Source of the DNA: JAKVCB01 sp963578605
GTDB taxonomy: Bacteria > Planctomycetota > Planctomycetia > Pirellulales > Lacipirellulaceae
Reading direction: 5' to 3'
Assembly: GCA_963578605.1 (NCBI GenBank)
Contig: CAUZEA010000012.1
Location: 16,917-80,916, forward strand
Length of the DNA: 64,000 nt
Part shown: positions 27,170 through 35,798 of the stretch, one piece after another
Position numbering within the stretch: position 1 is the first letter of the stretch
Layout of the letters: each line of letters begins with the position of its first letter
Made by a program: the position numbers and the translations under genes
Notes under the pieces: model-generated
What the model saw: the letters and a program-made list of their open reading frames with translations, nothing else
What the model was told of the DNA's origin: nothing
The model's database searches: none

Positions 27170-27216
27170 CAACTGGATATTGTAGTGCTGCTTGAATCGT
27201 CTACAATATATAGTGG
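27170..27216 (+). promoter_or_regulatory. tandem NrdR boxes over a putative nrdJ promoter
   Basis: Consensus acaCwAtATaTwGtgt. Box 2 (27201-27216) has a perfect 10-base core, CAATATATAG. Box 1 (27170-27185) has CTGGATATTG, 8 of 10 core bases. The core C residues are at 27173 and 27204, 31 bp apart, the known phase for cooperative NrdR binding on one helix face. A promoter TTGTAG-N16-TACAAT (27181-27208) lies exactly under the two boxes. NrdR represses ribonucleotide reductase genes when dATP is plentiful. The regulator gene is not in this window. Confidence 0.7.
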
Positions 27217-27381
27217 TCAGCGCCGATAAAATGGTTGGTTTCCTCGGGTTTGTGTCACTGACGGCCCTAAATGTTGTGCAGAGCAACCAACGTAGTCGCC
27301 GATCGTAAAGGTAGACATATCTGAACAAATGTACACAATGGAAGGGATTCCCATCTGTTTTGCGCTCAGGAGGAAGCATAG

Positions 27382-30300
27382 ATGACGACAGCTCATGCTA
27401 CGACGTTTGGCTCACGCCCGGTTTTCACAAATCCGCGAGAGCGGTTTAGCGGTCAACTCAAGGTCGAGTCGCAGTTTTGCCCGGATGATGTGACCGATCC
27501 GTTGGATACAGTCGAGTGGGAAACGCGGACTTCACAGATTCAAGAGGAGGGGGGCAAAGTTCTCTTTGAGCAGACCAACTGCGAGGTGCCATCGTTTTGG
27601 AGCCAGTTGGCAACGAACGTCATTTGCAGCAAGTACTTTTACGGTGAGGTAGGTACGACCGAGCGTGAGTACAGCGTGCGTCAATTGGTCCATCGCGTGG
27701 CGCGAACGATTACCGATTGGGGCGTGAGCGATGGTTATTTTGCTTCGCCCGAGGACGGCGAGCGATTTTATCGTGATCTGGCGTGGTTATGCCTCCATCA
27801 ACATGGGGCATTCAATTCACCGGTGTGGTTCAACGTTGGGTTGTACCACCAGTACGGTGTGACCGGAAACAAATGCAATTGGCATTGGGATCCGTCTGCG
27901 GAACGCGTGGTTCAACCGGAGAATCCGTACGAGTATCCGCAAGGTTCGGCATGTTTTATTCAGCATGTCGAAGACAACATGGAAGACATCATGCGCCTGG
28001 CCACGAGCGAGGCGATGTTGTTCAAATTTGGGTCGGGCACCGGGACCGATCTTTCGAGTTTACGTTCGTTTCGGGAGAAGCTCTCTGGTGGAGGGAGGCC
28101 ATCCGGCCCGCTTTCGTTCATGAGGGTGTACGACCAGATCGCGGCGGTGGTCAAGAGCGGAGGCAAGACACGACGGGCTGCGAAGATGCAGTCGCTCAAG
28201 GTGTGGCATCCGGATGTGATGGAGTTTATTGAGTGTAAGTGGAAGGAAGAAAAGAAGGCCCGCGTTCTCATTGAGAAGGGGGGATATGAAGCGAACTTCA
28301 ACGGCGAGGCCTACAGTTCGATCATGTTCCAGAACGCGAACCTTTCGGTTCGAGTGACCGACGACTTCATGCAGGCAGTCGAGAACGACGAGGCGTGGGT
28401 CACGCGGTGGGTTACCGACCAGAAGACGGCGGGGCCAACCTACCAGGCGAGCGAGATTTTGAACCGCATGGCCGAATGTGCCTGGCATTGTGGCGATCCG
28501 GGTGTGCAGTACGACACGACCATCAATCACTGGCACACGTGCCCCAACAGTGGCCGGATCAATGCCAGCAACCCGTGCAGCGAGTACATGTTCCTGGACA
28601 ATACGGCGTGCAACCTGGCCAGCATCAACTTGATGAAGTTTCGCCACTCCAATGGCACCTTTGATTGCCAGCGGTTTGTGGCTGCCGCGCGGATCTTTTT
28701 CATAGCCCAGGAGATCCTGATCGATCACGCGAGCTACCCGACAGCCGAGATTGCCCACAACAGCCATTTGTTCCGGCCGTTGGGGCTGGGTTACTCGAAT
28801 CTGGGTAGTTTACTGATGGCCGGTGGGATGGCTTACGATTCGGACGTGGCACGCGGTGTTTGTGGGGCACTCACAGCCTTGCTCCACGGGGCGGCCAATC
28901 GGACCAGCGCCGAACTGGCCGAAGCGGTGGGCACGTTCGACGAATACGAGAAGAATCGCGAACCGTTCCTGCGGGTGATGCAGATGCACCGCAATTCGGT
29001 GGATCGAATTGATCCCCACTGCCCGCCTTACCTCCGCAATGCGGCCAAGGAACTGTGGGAGGAGGTGATTGTGGCAGGGGCTAGCCACGGTTTCCGCAAT
29101 GCACAAGCGACCGTTCTCGCCCCGACCGGGACGATTAGCTTCATGATGGACTGCGATACAACCGGTATTGAGCCGGACATCGCGTTAGTGAAGTACAAAC
29201 AGCTTGCCGGTGGTGGCATGCTGAAGATTGTCAACCGCACCGTGCCGTTAGCGTTACAGACGTTGGGCTTCGACGAACCGGAAATCAAGTCGATCCTCGC
29301 ATATATCGAGGAGTATGACGCGATCGAAGGTGCGCCCGACATGGATCCGGCTCATTTACCCATATTCGATTGTGCGTTTACGCCACGCAACGGTAGTCGT
29401 AGCATCCCGTGGCACGCGCACGTCACCATGATGGCTGCGGCTCAACCGTTCCTCTCCGGTGCGATTTCCAAAACGGTCAATATGCCACGCGATACGACCC
29501 CGGCTGAAGTCGCCAAGGCCTACACCGATGGCTGGCGACTGGGACTGAAGGCCTTGGCCATTTACCGCGACGGTTCTAAAGAGAGCCAACCCCTGACAAC
29601 CAGTCCCGAAGGCGATCGCACGGCAGAAAAAGAGGACGCCAATGTAAGGATTATCGCCAAACCATTTCGAAGGCGGCTTGCGGATACACGTCAATCAATC
29701 ACCCATAAGTTCAGCGTTTCAGGCCATGAAGGCTATGTGACCGTGGGGCTGTACGACGATGGTCAACCCGGGGAACTTTTCATCACCATGGCCAAAGAGG
29801 GAAGTACCATCGGTGGATTGATGGACGCCTTTGGGACTGCCATATCGATGAGTCTTCAATACGGAGTTCCCTTGGAAGATTACGTTCGCAAATTCTCTCA
29901 CATGCGATTCGAACCACAGGGATTCACCAAAAACCCCAATATTCGCATCGCGAAAAGCCTCATCGATTATATCTTCCGGTGGCTCGGCATTACGTTCCTG
30001 CCCGGTTACAAGGAGGCAACCCTCGGGTTCTTTCCAGATGGCCAAAATGGTCAATCGCCAGGCAGCAAGAGCCCTGCAGGCGAAGGGCGCAATGACGAGC
30101 CAGGAACTTCGCCCGTCGCCAGGAAGATGGGCGAGCTGTCCGCTGGCGCTGGTGACCAGCAGGACCAACGAGGCGACCAGCAATCGCAGGCTCACCCTGA
30201 ACAGTTCGTGACCCTGGCCGATCAGTGCGCCGACGCCCCGCTCGCCGCGGACGGTTCCAGAGTTGAAACAAGCACGGAGGATTGGGCCCAACGACATTCC

Positions 30301-30570
30301 AACGGACATTCGAATGGGCGTTCTAATGGATTGGATACCAAGCTCTTGGAGCGGGCCGGAGTGATGCTTCGTGCACCAGCCCGCTTCGGGGTGTTGTCGC
30401 GGGAGGATCCCTCAGACGACGGATCCCAGAGTGAAATACTCACCCGAAGTGCTCAGTTCGCCGACTTCCAGGTCGATGCACCTGCCTGCGATAACTGTGG
30501 TGCAATTACTGTGCGCAATGGTAACTGTTACCTCTGCCATAATTGTGGCAGTAGCATGGGTTGTAGCTGA
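27382..30570 (+). CDS. nrdJ: adenosylcobalamin-dependent ribonucleotide reductase (class II)
   Basis: 1062 residues. It makes deoxyribonucleotides from ribonucleotides using an adenosylcobalamin-generated thiyl radical, independent of oxygen. Visible are SACFIQHVEDNMEDIM, FKFGSGTGTDLSSLRS, the active-site NPCSEYMFLDNTACNLASIN (about residue 394 on), APTGTISFMMDCDTTGIEPD, and the C-terminal redox/zinc tail CDNCGAITVRNGNCYLCHNC. A low-complexity linker of about 130 residues (about 880-1010, with repeated SNGHSNGRSNG) joins the barrel to the tail. Strong GGAGG ribosome binding site. Probably controlled by NrdR. No class I or III reductase is seen nearby. Confidence 0.95.
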   Translation: MTTAHATTFGSRPVFTNPRERFSGQLKVESQFCPDDVTDPLDTVEWETRTSQIQEEGGKVLFEQTNCEVPSFWSQLATNVICSKYFYGEVGTTEREYSVRQLVHRVARTITDWGVSDGYFASPEDGERFYRDLAWLCLHQHGAFNSPVWFNVGLYHQYGVTGNKCNWHWDPSAERVVQPENPYEYPQGSACFIQHVEDNMEDIMRLATSEAMLFKFGSGTGTDLSSLRSFREKLSGGGRPSGPLSFMRVYDQIAAVVKSGGKTRRAAKMQSLKVWHPDVMEFIECKWKEEKKARVLIEKGGYEANFNGEAYSSIMFQNANLSVRVTDDFMQAVENDEAWVTRWVTDQKTAGPTYQASEILNRMAECAWHCGDPGVQYDTTINHWHTCPNSGRINASNPCSEYMFLDNTACNLASINLMKFRHSNGTFDCQRFVAAARIFFIAQEILIDHASYPTAEIAHNSHLFRPLGLGYSNLGSLLMAGGMAYDSDVARGVCGALTALLHGAANRTSAELAEAVGTFDEYEKNREPFLRVMQMHRNSVDRIDPHCPPYLRNAAKELWEEVIVAGASHGFRNAQATVLAPTGTISFMMDCDTTGIEPDIALVKYKQLAGGGMLKIVNRTVPLALQTLGFDEPEIKSILAYIEEYDAIEGAPDMDPAHLPIFDCAFTPRNGSRSIPWHAHVTMMAAAQPFLSGAISKTVNMPRDTTPAEVAKAYTDGWRLGLKALAIYRDGSKESQPLTTSPEGDRTAEKEDANVRIIAKPFRRRLADTRQSITHKFSVSGHEGYVTVGLYDDGQPGELFITMAKEGSTIGGLMDAFGTAISMSLQYGVPLEDYVRKFSHMRFEPQGFTKNPNIRIAKSLIDYIFRWLGITFLPGYKEATLGFFPDGQNGQSPGSKSPAGEGRNDEPGTSPVARKMGELSAGAGDQQDQRGDQQSQAHPEQFVTLADQCADAPLAADGSRVETSTEDWAQRHSNGHSNGRSNGLDTKLLERAGVMLRAPARFGVLSREDPSDDGSQSEILTRSAQFADFQVDAPACDNCGAITVRNGNCYLCHNCGSSMGCS

Positions 30571-30976
30571 CGCCAATCGAATCAAAGCCGCTGGGAACCA
30601 AGCTTCCTGGTGACTGTTTCGGTCCCCAGTACGTTTTGAGCGGGTTTCCAGGCTGCATTGTCTTCCAAGACGCATTTGCAAGACGTTTGTTCCTTGCCGC
30701 AGATTGGCCGTGCCAATGGGGAGGCCCGAACGATCCGAGCGGGCACCGTCAAGCGAATTACGTCGAATCATCTGCGCGGCTTTGCTCTCTGGTCGACAGC
30801 TTGAAGCTTCGGCACGCCAGTCCCGAAAAACCATCAGCATGCAGTGATAGCACCACAGCTGGGTTTGACAGAGTCGCCAATGTCGATTGACGTTTTCTGG
30901 GCATCTTCCTACGCTCCCGAGAGGCTGTTTGATTCTCACCAACCCCTGTTTGATTCACACAAGCCAAGGAATCACC
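30571..30976. other. intergenic, nothing recognised
   Basis: About 400 bp between two plus-strand genes. Overlapping open frames are short and of shadow composition. It must carry the promoter of the DegT-family gene. Confidence 0.4.
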
Positions 30977-32143
30977 ATGCACACAAAGCGAAACGAGGTC
31001 ACAGCGGTCCCGCTGCTCGACGTTGGACGACAAAACAGTCCGTTGCGGGCTGAGATCGATGCGGCTATCGCCGAGGTTAGCCAATCGGGAGCGTTTATTC
31101 AGGGGCCAGCTTGCCGTGAATTCGAGGCAGCCGTAGCCGATTACTGCCAAACGGCCCATGCGATTGGTTGTGCATCGGGGAGCGACGCACTGCTGTTAAC
31201 GTTAATGGCGCTCGGAATTGGGCCGGGTGACGAAGTCATTCTGCCGAGTTTCACCTTTTTTGCCACGGCCGGTTCGGTTTGGCGACTCGGGGCAAAGCCG
31301 GTGTTTGCCGATATCGTTCCCGAGACATTCAATATCGATCCCGACGATATTGAGCAAAAGCTCACACCCAGCACCAAGGCCATCATTCCCGTACATTTGT
31401 TTGGTCAGTGTGCCCGGATGCGGCAGATTAATGAGATCGCCGCCGCTGGAAACATCCCCGTGATTGAGGATGCCGCTCAGGCGATTGGAGCTCGTTATCA
31501 GAGCCGACTCGCCGGGTCGCTGGGCACGGCCGGTTGTTTCAGCTTTTATCCCTCCAAGAATCTTGGTGGCTTTGGCGATGGTGGTATGATTACCACGAGC
31601 GACGACCAGCTGGCCGAGCGGTTGAGGATGCTGCGCAATCACGGTCAGCATCCCGTTTACCAACACGATGTGGTAGGCGTGAACAGTCGGCTCGACGCGC
31701 TGCAGGCTGCTGTATTGAAGGTGAAGTTGCCGTGGGTCGACCGGTGGGCTGCTGAACGCTCGCAACACGCGGAGCGGTACGCGGCTGCATTTGCAAGTCG
31801 CGATTTGAGCGACACGATCGTTGTTCCGGCCGTGGCAGACGATTGCCAAAGCGTGTGGAATCAGTATACGGTTCGAGTGCAAGCCTGTCGCCGTGATGCG
31901 CTCCGCCAATTCCTGGCCGACCGCAAGATCGGTTCGGCTATTTACTATCCGATCCCGCTTCATCTGCAAACCTGTTTTGCAGCCCTTCGATACGAGACGG
32001 GTAGTTTGCCCAATACAGAGCAGGCATCGCAGGAAGTGCTCTCGCTTCCTGTGTTCCCGGAATTGACGCCTGCCGAACAAGATACGGTGTTCGACGCGGT
32101 AGCGGAGTTTTGCCGTACCATGCCCATCGAACACGCGGCCTAA
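30977..32143 (+). CDS. DegT/DnrJ/EryC1/StrS-family PLP aminotransferase
   Basis: 388 residues from ATG 30977 (AAGGA six bases upstream). Fold type I PLP enzyme: FIQGPACREFEAAVADYCQT, GCASGSDALLLTLMALGIGP, DEVILPSFTFFATAGSV, and IEDAAQAIGARY (PLP ring-stacking region). The Schiff-base Lys is in FYPSKNLGGFGDGGMI (about residue 194). Family members transfer an amino group to keto-sugars for surface glycans or antibiotics. The sugar is not predictable here because no nucleotide-sugar genes flank it. Confidence 0.92.
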   Translation: MHTKRNEVTAVPLLDVGRQNSPLRAEIDAAIAEVSQSGAFIQGPACREFEAAVADYCQTAHAIGCASGSDALLLTLMALGIGPGDEVILPSFTFFATAGSVWRLGAKPVFADIVPETFNIDPDDIEQKLTPSTKAIIPVHLFGQCARMRQINEIAAAGNIPVIEDAAQAIGARYQSRLAGSLGTAGCFSFYPSKNLGGFGDGGMITTSDDQLAERLRMLRNHGQHPVYQHDVVGVNSRLDALQAAVLKVKLPWVDRWAAERSQHAERYAAAFASRDLSDTIVVPAVADDCQSVWNQYTVRVQACRRDALRQFLADRKIGSAIYYPIPLHLQTCFAALRYETGSLPNTEQASQEVLSLPVFPELTPAEQDTVFDAVAEFCRTMPIEHAA

Positions 32144-32145
32144 CG

Positions 32146-32161
32146 ACAAGCTGCAGCTTGT
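32146..32161. terminator. 16-bp perfect palindrome between convergent genes
   Basis: ACAAGCTGCAGCTTGT (stem 6, loop 4 if folded) sits 3 bp after the DegT-family stop and 10 bp before the end of the minus-strand gene at 32172. The position suits a weak bidirectional terminator, but no T tract is present. Confidence 0.35.
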
Positions 32162-32171
32162 GCACAGAAAC

Positions 32172-32363
32172 CTAGTCTTTGTCGAAACTCGTGCCGCGTT
32201 TTTTGACCTCCATCTTGCGACCACTCGACTTGAGGGTCACCAGCAGCCCGAGGATGACGGACAGCAGAACTAAGGCCCAGGAGAAGCCCCAAGTTGGGCC
32301 TTGACCCTCCGCGAGCAACGAGAAACCAGGCACGACGTTGCTGAGTAGGGTTGTGGTACCCAT
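32172..32363 (-). CDS. small membrane protein, unknown function
   Basis: 63 residues from ATG 32363 (MGTTTLLSNVVPGFSLLAEG), with an alternative TTG at 32375. One membrane helix, FSWALVLLSVILGLLVTL (about 28-45), is followed by a basic cytosolic tail (KSSGRKMEVKKRGTSFDKD), which suggests an N-out, C-in orientation. It lies 93 bp downstream of the HYExAFE gene on the same strand. No family is recognised. Confidence 0.6.
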   Translation of the reverse strand: MGTTTLLSNVVPGFSLLAEGQGPTWGFSWALVLLSVILGLLVTLKSSGRKMEVKKRGTSFDKD

Positions 32364-32456
32364 GGACAAACCCAATCACGGCCCGGCAGGCCGTCCCTTC
32401 TGGGGGCATTCGGCGGTAAGGTGGAATCGGTGGGGCCCAGCGGCCCCATCTACCCA

Positions 32457-33026
32457 TCACTGTAACTCACTGGACAGCTCTTGCCAAACCAGTTCGCCGG
32501 ACGGCACCCAAGTCGTTCCTGCCACGATTTGGCTCCAAGGTCGGGCCATTCTGCGGAAAACAGCGGTCGGCAAAGCGACCGTGTCCCAACTTTCTGAGAG
32601 CGTACGTGCATGCGGTACATAGTCTGCCAGCGGTACTGCTAAAAAGCCGTAAACCGCGCCCCGAAACCTGAAAAGATCCCTTGTTGGCAGGGGCGACCGG
32701 TTGGCGACCAGGTGATAGGCAAAAACCAATATCGGACAGAAGGTGGGTCCAAAATGGCTTTGCCAGTCAGCCAGACTGCGGAGGTCATCTCGGGTCGACC
32801 AGTTTTTCCAGTAAGTTCGACTTTCATCGCCCGAGGGAAAACGACGTCCCTTCACGTCGACCAACCATGAGGCATTCGCCCCTGTCGAGACAATGAAATC
32901 GAGGCTTTTCAAAGAACCATCTGCGACCAAACTGCGACGCGTTTCATCGACCGCCACATAAGCGATCCGGTGGTCCCGTAGGAACGCTTCAAAAGCAGCC
33001 TCGTAATGGTTCCGGCGATCGGCCAT
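32457..33026 (-). CDS. HYExAFE family protein
   Basis: 189 residues from ATG 33026, with the namesake motif at the N-terminus (MADRRNHYEAAFEAFLRDH). The following pattern (SLDFIVSTGANASWLVDVKG about residues 42-61, with D and DVKG) resembles a restriction-endonuclease-like fold core (D-x(n)-D/E-x-K). Nuclease activity is only inference from that pattern. The family is essentially restricted to planctomycetes and has no assigned role. It lies downstream of hisS on the same strand (163-bp gap). Confidence 0.85.
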   Translation of the reverse strand: MADRRNHYEAAFEAFLRDHRIAYVAVDETRRSLVADGSLKSLDFIVSTGANASWLVDVKGRRFPSGDESRTYWKNWSTRDDLRSLADWQSHFGPTFCPILVFAYHLVANRSPLPTRDLFRFRGAVYGFLAVPLADYVPHARTLSESWDTVALPTAVFRRMARPWSQIVAGTTWVPSGELVWQELSSELQ

Positions 33027-33189
33027 GACATGTGTGAGTATACATGCGAACACTACTGGTTGCAAAGCCCCTGTGGGTCGTGAGCCGCGGATGGGGGCTT
33101 CCGAAGCGGTCGGTCGGTGGTGGGGTTCTGGGCAGCTGATTGACTTGGAAGCTGGACTGGGCCGTGACCGTTGGGCCCTGGTCGTTGGC

Positions 33190-34530
33190 TTAGGAGGCGA
33201 GCAACCGACGGAGTTCGGTAATGATGGCGGTTGCCTGATCGTCGAGCGGGAGGGTGGTACTGGTGCCGTTGACGAGATCTTTCACCTGGCATTGCCCGGT
33301 GTTGAGTTCGTCAGGTCCGGCGATCAGGGCGGCACGGAAGCCTCGTCGATCGGCATACTGCAGCTGTTTCCCAAGTTTTTTTGGTTCGGGGAAAACTTCC
33401 ACCCCAAACCCGGCAGCACGAACCTGGGAGGCCAACAGGAGATAGTCCCCGAGGCGGTGGGCGTCGAAGTACGGCACAAAGACTTCGGCAGGTGTGCGAG
33501 TGGTTTCGATCATGCCGAGTTCTTGCATAGCGGCGAGAAGTCGATCGAGTCCGAGTGACGCGCCAACGCCGGGCAATTGCTGGTTGGTATAGAGTTCAGC
33601 AAGGTTATCGTAACGGCCTCCGCTCGCGACGCTGCCGATGCCGGGCAGGTCGTCCAGTACGGTTTCGTAGACGGTGCCGGTGTAGTAGTCGAGGCCGCGC
33701 GCGATCGAAGGATCGAGTTTCAAGTGTTCTGTTGCAACTCCACCGGCAGTTACGGTGGCGAGGAGATCGGCTAGTCGCTGGACACCTTCTTCGCCGCGAT
33801 CATTGCCGGCGATCAAATCGTGCAGTTGGCTGAGGATCTGGTCATTGGAACCTTGCAGATCGGCCAGGGCTACAAGCTGCCGGGCCTGTTGCGTCGTGGC
33901 TTGGGCTGTTTGTTGGATTTCGTCGATCACGCGATCGGGTCCAATTTTTGCTAACTTGTCGAGTCCGCGCAGGACTTCTTTTGCCTGGTTTTCAAGTTCA
34001 ATTTTTTCCAAAAGGCCGGAGAGGACCAATCGGTTATTGATGTGGATGGTAAATTTTTCGAATCCAATTGCGCGTAACAGGTCGTGGATGACGAGCGTTG
34101 TTTCTATATCGGCGGCCGGGCTCAGCGTGCCGATCGTATCGAAATCACACTGCATGAATTCGCGATAACGGCCCCGCTGCGTATTCTCACCGCGCCAGAC
34201 CGTGGCGATGTGGTAGCGTTTGAACGGGGTTCCTAAATCTCCGATGTGTTGAGCGACAAAGCGGGCCAACGGGACGGTCAGATCGAACCGCATGCCGACT
34301 GCCCGGCCACCAGAATCTTCGAACTGGTAGAGTTGTTTATCCGTTTCGTCGCTTCCCTTGCCGCGCAGGATTTCCAGGTATTCCAAGGCAGGGGTATCGA
34401 TGGGGCTGAAGCCGTACGATCGATAAACACGTCGGGCAATTTCCATCATCCGCTCGCGCGGGATCATCGCTTCCGGGAGAAAGTCTCGAAACCCTTTCAG
34501 CGTTCTGGGTTGGATCAAAGGTTTACTCAT
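33190..34530 (-). CDS. hisS: histidyl-tRNA synthetase
   Basis: 446 residues from ATG 34530 (MSKPLIQPRTLKGFRDFLPE). The longer open frame to 34776 overlaps the YkgJ gene and is not credible. Class II synthetase: motif 1 region with SPIDTPALEYLEIL, TVPLARFVAQH, motif 2 HIATVWRGENTQRGRYREFM (residues about 105-124), the His-A signature GLDYYTGTVYE, and motif 3 with GVGASLGLDRLLAAM. It has the C-terminal anticodon-binding domain. It charges tRNA-His in the cytosol. The YkgJ gene is 23 bp upstream, so the two are probably co-transcribed. Confidence 0.97.
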   Translation of the reverse strand: MSKPLIQPRTLKGFRDFLPEAMIPRERMMEIARRVYRSYGFSPIDTPALEYLEILRGKGSDETDKQLYQFEDSGGRAVGMRFDLTVPLARFVAQHIGDLGTPFKRYHIATVWRGENTQRGRYREFMQCDFDTIGTLSPAADIETTLVIHDLLRAIGFEKFTIHINNRLVLSGLLEKIELENQAKEVLRGLDKLAKIGPDRVIDEIQQTAQATTQQARQLVALADLQGSNDQILSQLHDLIAGNDRGEEGVQRLADLLATVTAGGVATEHLKLDPSIARGLDYYTGTVYETVLDDLPGIGSVASGGRYDNLAELYTNQQLPGVGASLGLDRLLAAMQELGMIETTRTPAEVFVPYFDAHRLGDYLLLASQVRAAGFGVEVFPEPKKLGKQLQYADRRGFRAALIAGPDELNTGQCQVKDLVNGTSTTLPLDDQATAIITELRRLLAS

Positions 34531-34553
34531 GGTGTGCTGGTTCGTACGAGCGG

Positions 34554-34997
34554 CTACGAAAGGATTGACAGCAAGGGTGGCTTTGGGCTGCGGATACTTT
34601 GTCCCTTCTTTTGGAGTACGGCTTCCGTGTACTCGACGACCTGGTCGGCCGCTTCCAGGTAGAAATCGTATGTCCAATCGTCTTCGTATTCGCAGTCCGT
34701 GGTGGTATAGTCGCGACAGATTTGGGGGCGCGTTTTGTAGATGCCGCAGCGATGATCGGGTTGCAAATGCTCGCACACCGTATGCACAAGCAGATACCAG
34801 TCATCATCTTCTTTGAATACGGTGGCTTTGTCGTGCAGCAAGTACCAGCGGATGTAATCAAAGTCGGCAACTGTCTCGGGAGTTTCGATGACCATCGCGA
34901 AATAACGGCAGCATTTAGCCGTACAGTGCTCGCAGAGAACCTCGCCCTCGGGCAAATCTTTGCGGTGTATTTTTTTGCGTCCCAAAGGTGCAGACAT
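34554..34997 (-). CDS. YkgJ-family cysteine-cluster protein
   Basis: 147 residues. The cysteine pattern VLCEHCTAKCC near residues 21-31, then VCEHL and CGIYKTRPQICRDY, is that of the YkgJ/CxxCxxCC family, thought to bind a metal or iron-sulphur cluster. The C-terminus is acidic/aromatic (EYEDDWTYDFYLEAADQVVE). No signal peptide. It shares an apparent transcript with hisS. Function of the family is unknown. Confidence 0.9.
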   Translation of the reverse strand: MSAPLGRKKIHRKDLPEGEVLCEHCTAKCCRYFAMVIETPETVADFDYIRWYLLHDKATVFKEDDDWYLLVHTVCEHLQPDHRCGIYKTRPQICRDYTTTDCEYEDDWTYDFYLEAADQVVEYTEAVLQKKGQSIRSPKPPLLSILS

Positions 34998-35165
34998 CTC
35001 AAGCCTTCATCAAAAGGGGCTGATAGGGTGGTTTGAACGGATACCAGGATACCGGATCTCTATGAATCGATGCTAGACGCGCACCCGGGCTGGCTGGTGT
35101 GGGCAGTGCCCAGCGCGATCGAGGGCCGGTCGGCGACAAGCGACCGGATCGTCTGCCCGGTGGGA

Positions 35166-35741
35166 TCAGGCTACCCACGATTCGGCTTTGTAGAGCATGC
35201 GGAGGAGGCTTTCTTCGCTGGTCAGGGCTTCAACCTCTGCCGGCGTGAACCAACGTAGATCATGAGATTCATCACTCACCCGAATGGGATCGTCGGATTC
35301 AGCGATCAGCAAGAACCGGATATCGTGGTGTTCGTGAGCGCCTTCAAGCAGTTTTCCAGACGGGTCGCGGCGTTCGGGAATCGTGTGGACATCGACATCG
35401 AGCGGGAGCAGAGATTCGTCTTGGAGGACAAACCTGAACTGTCGGATTCCCGATTCTTCCTGGGCTTCGCGAAGCGCCACTTGTTCAACGTGGACTTGAC
35501 CGTCGGCATGACCCCCCAACTGGAGCCATCGCTTGAGTTTGCGATGGTGGGTCAGCAGGATGTGTTGTCGATCGGTTGCCAGGATCCAGGCCGATCCGGT
35601 GAGATGACCCGGCTGGCACGTCCGCTCAAAACAATTGGCCCGACTTTCGACCAGTTGGCGAATCTTTTCGATCACCCCATGTTCGTTTGGGTAGCGGTGC
35701 TGGTATCGGTCCAGGAATTCGAGTAGGGGCCTGCGGTGCAT
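35166..35741 (-). CDS. Nudix hydrolase
   Basis: 191 residues. The Nudix box GX5EX7REUXEEXGU is intact: GQVHVEQVALREAQEESGI (about residues 98-116), so a metal-dependent pyrophosphohydrolase is expected. An N-terminal helical extension (MHRRPLLEFLDRYQHRY) of about 55 residues precedes the domain. The sequence HILLTHHRKLKRWLQLGGHA before the box suggests an NTP/sugar-nucleotide-type member. The substrate cannot be deduced. It stands alone on the minus strand between the YkgJ gene and the PAS/PilZ protein. Confidence 0.92.
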   Translation of the reverse strand: MHRRPLLEFLDRYQHRYPNEHGVIEKIRQLVESRANCFERTCQPGHLTGSAWILATDRQHILLTHHRKLKRWLQLGGHADGQVHVEQVALREAQEESGIRQFRFVLQDESLLPLDVDVHTIPERRDPSGKLLEGAHEHHDIRFLLIAESDDPIRVSDESHDLRWFTPAEVEALTSEESLLRMLYKAESWVA

Positions 35742-35798
35742 GGTGGCCTAAATTGTCACCCCCACCGAAAGATTGCTCAAGGGGTTGTGTTTGTTACC

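Larger units (their letters stand above)
26653..27381. other. intergenic region, leader of nrdJ
   Basis: 730 bp. The left part (26690-27045, minus) contains a 118-codon Pro/Arg-rich open frame with no family and no good start signal, probably chance. The right part carries the operators listed separately and a strong Shine-Dalgarno (GGAGG) 9 bases before nrdJ. I looked for a cobalamin riboswitch and did not see its conserved box. Confidence 0.5.

Noticed and set aside
26653..27381. Cobalamin riboswitch before nrdJ
   Set aside because: The conserved B12-box sequence could not be found; NrdR-type sites explain the regulation better.
31202..32224. 340-codon open frame antisense to the DegT-family aminotransferase
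   Set aside because: Complement of a conserved enzyme with an intact PLP site; no family on the reverse strand.
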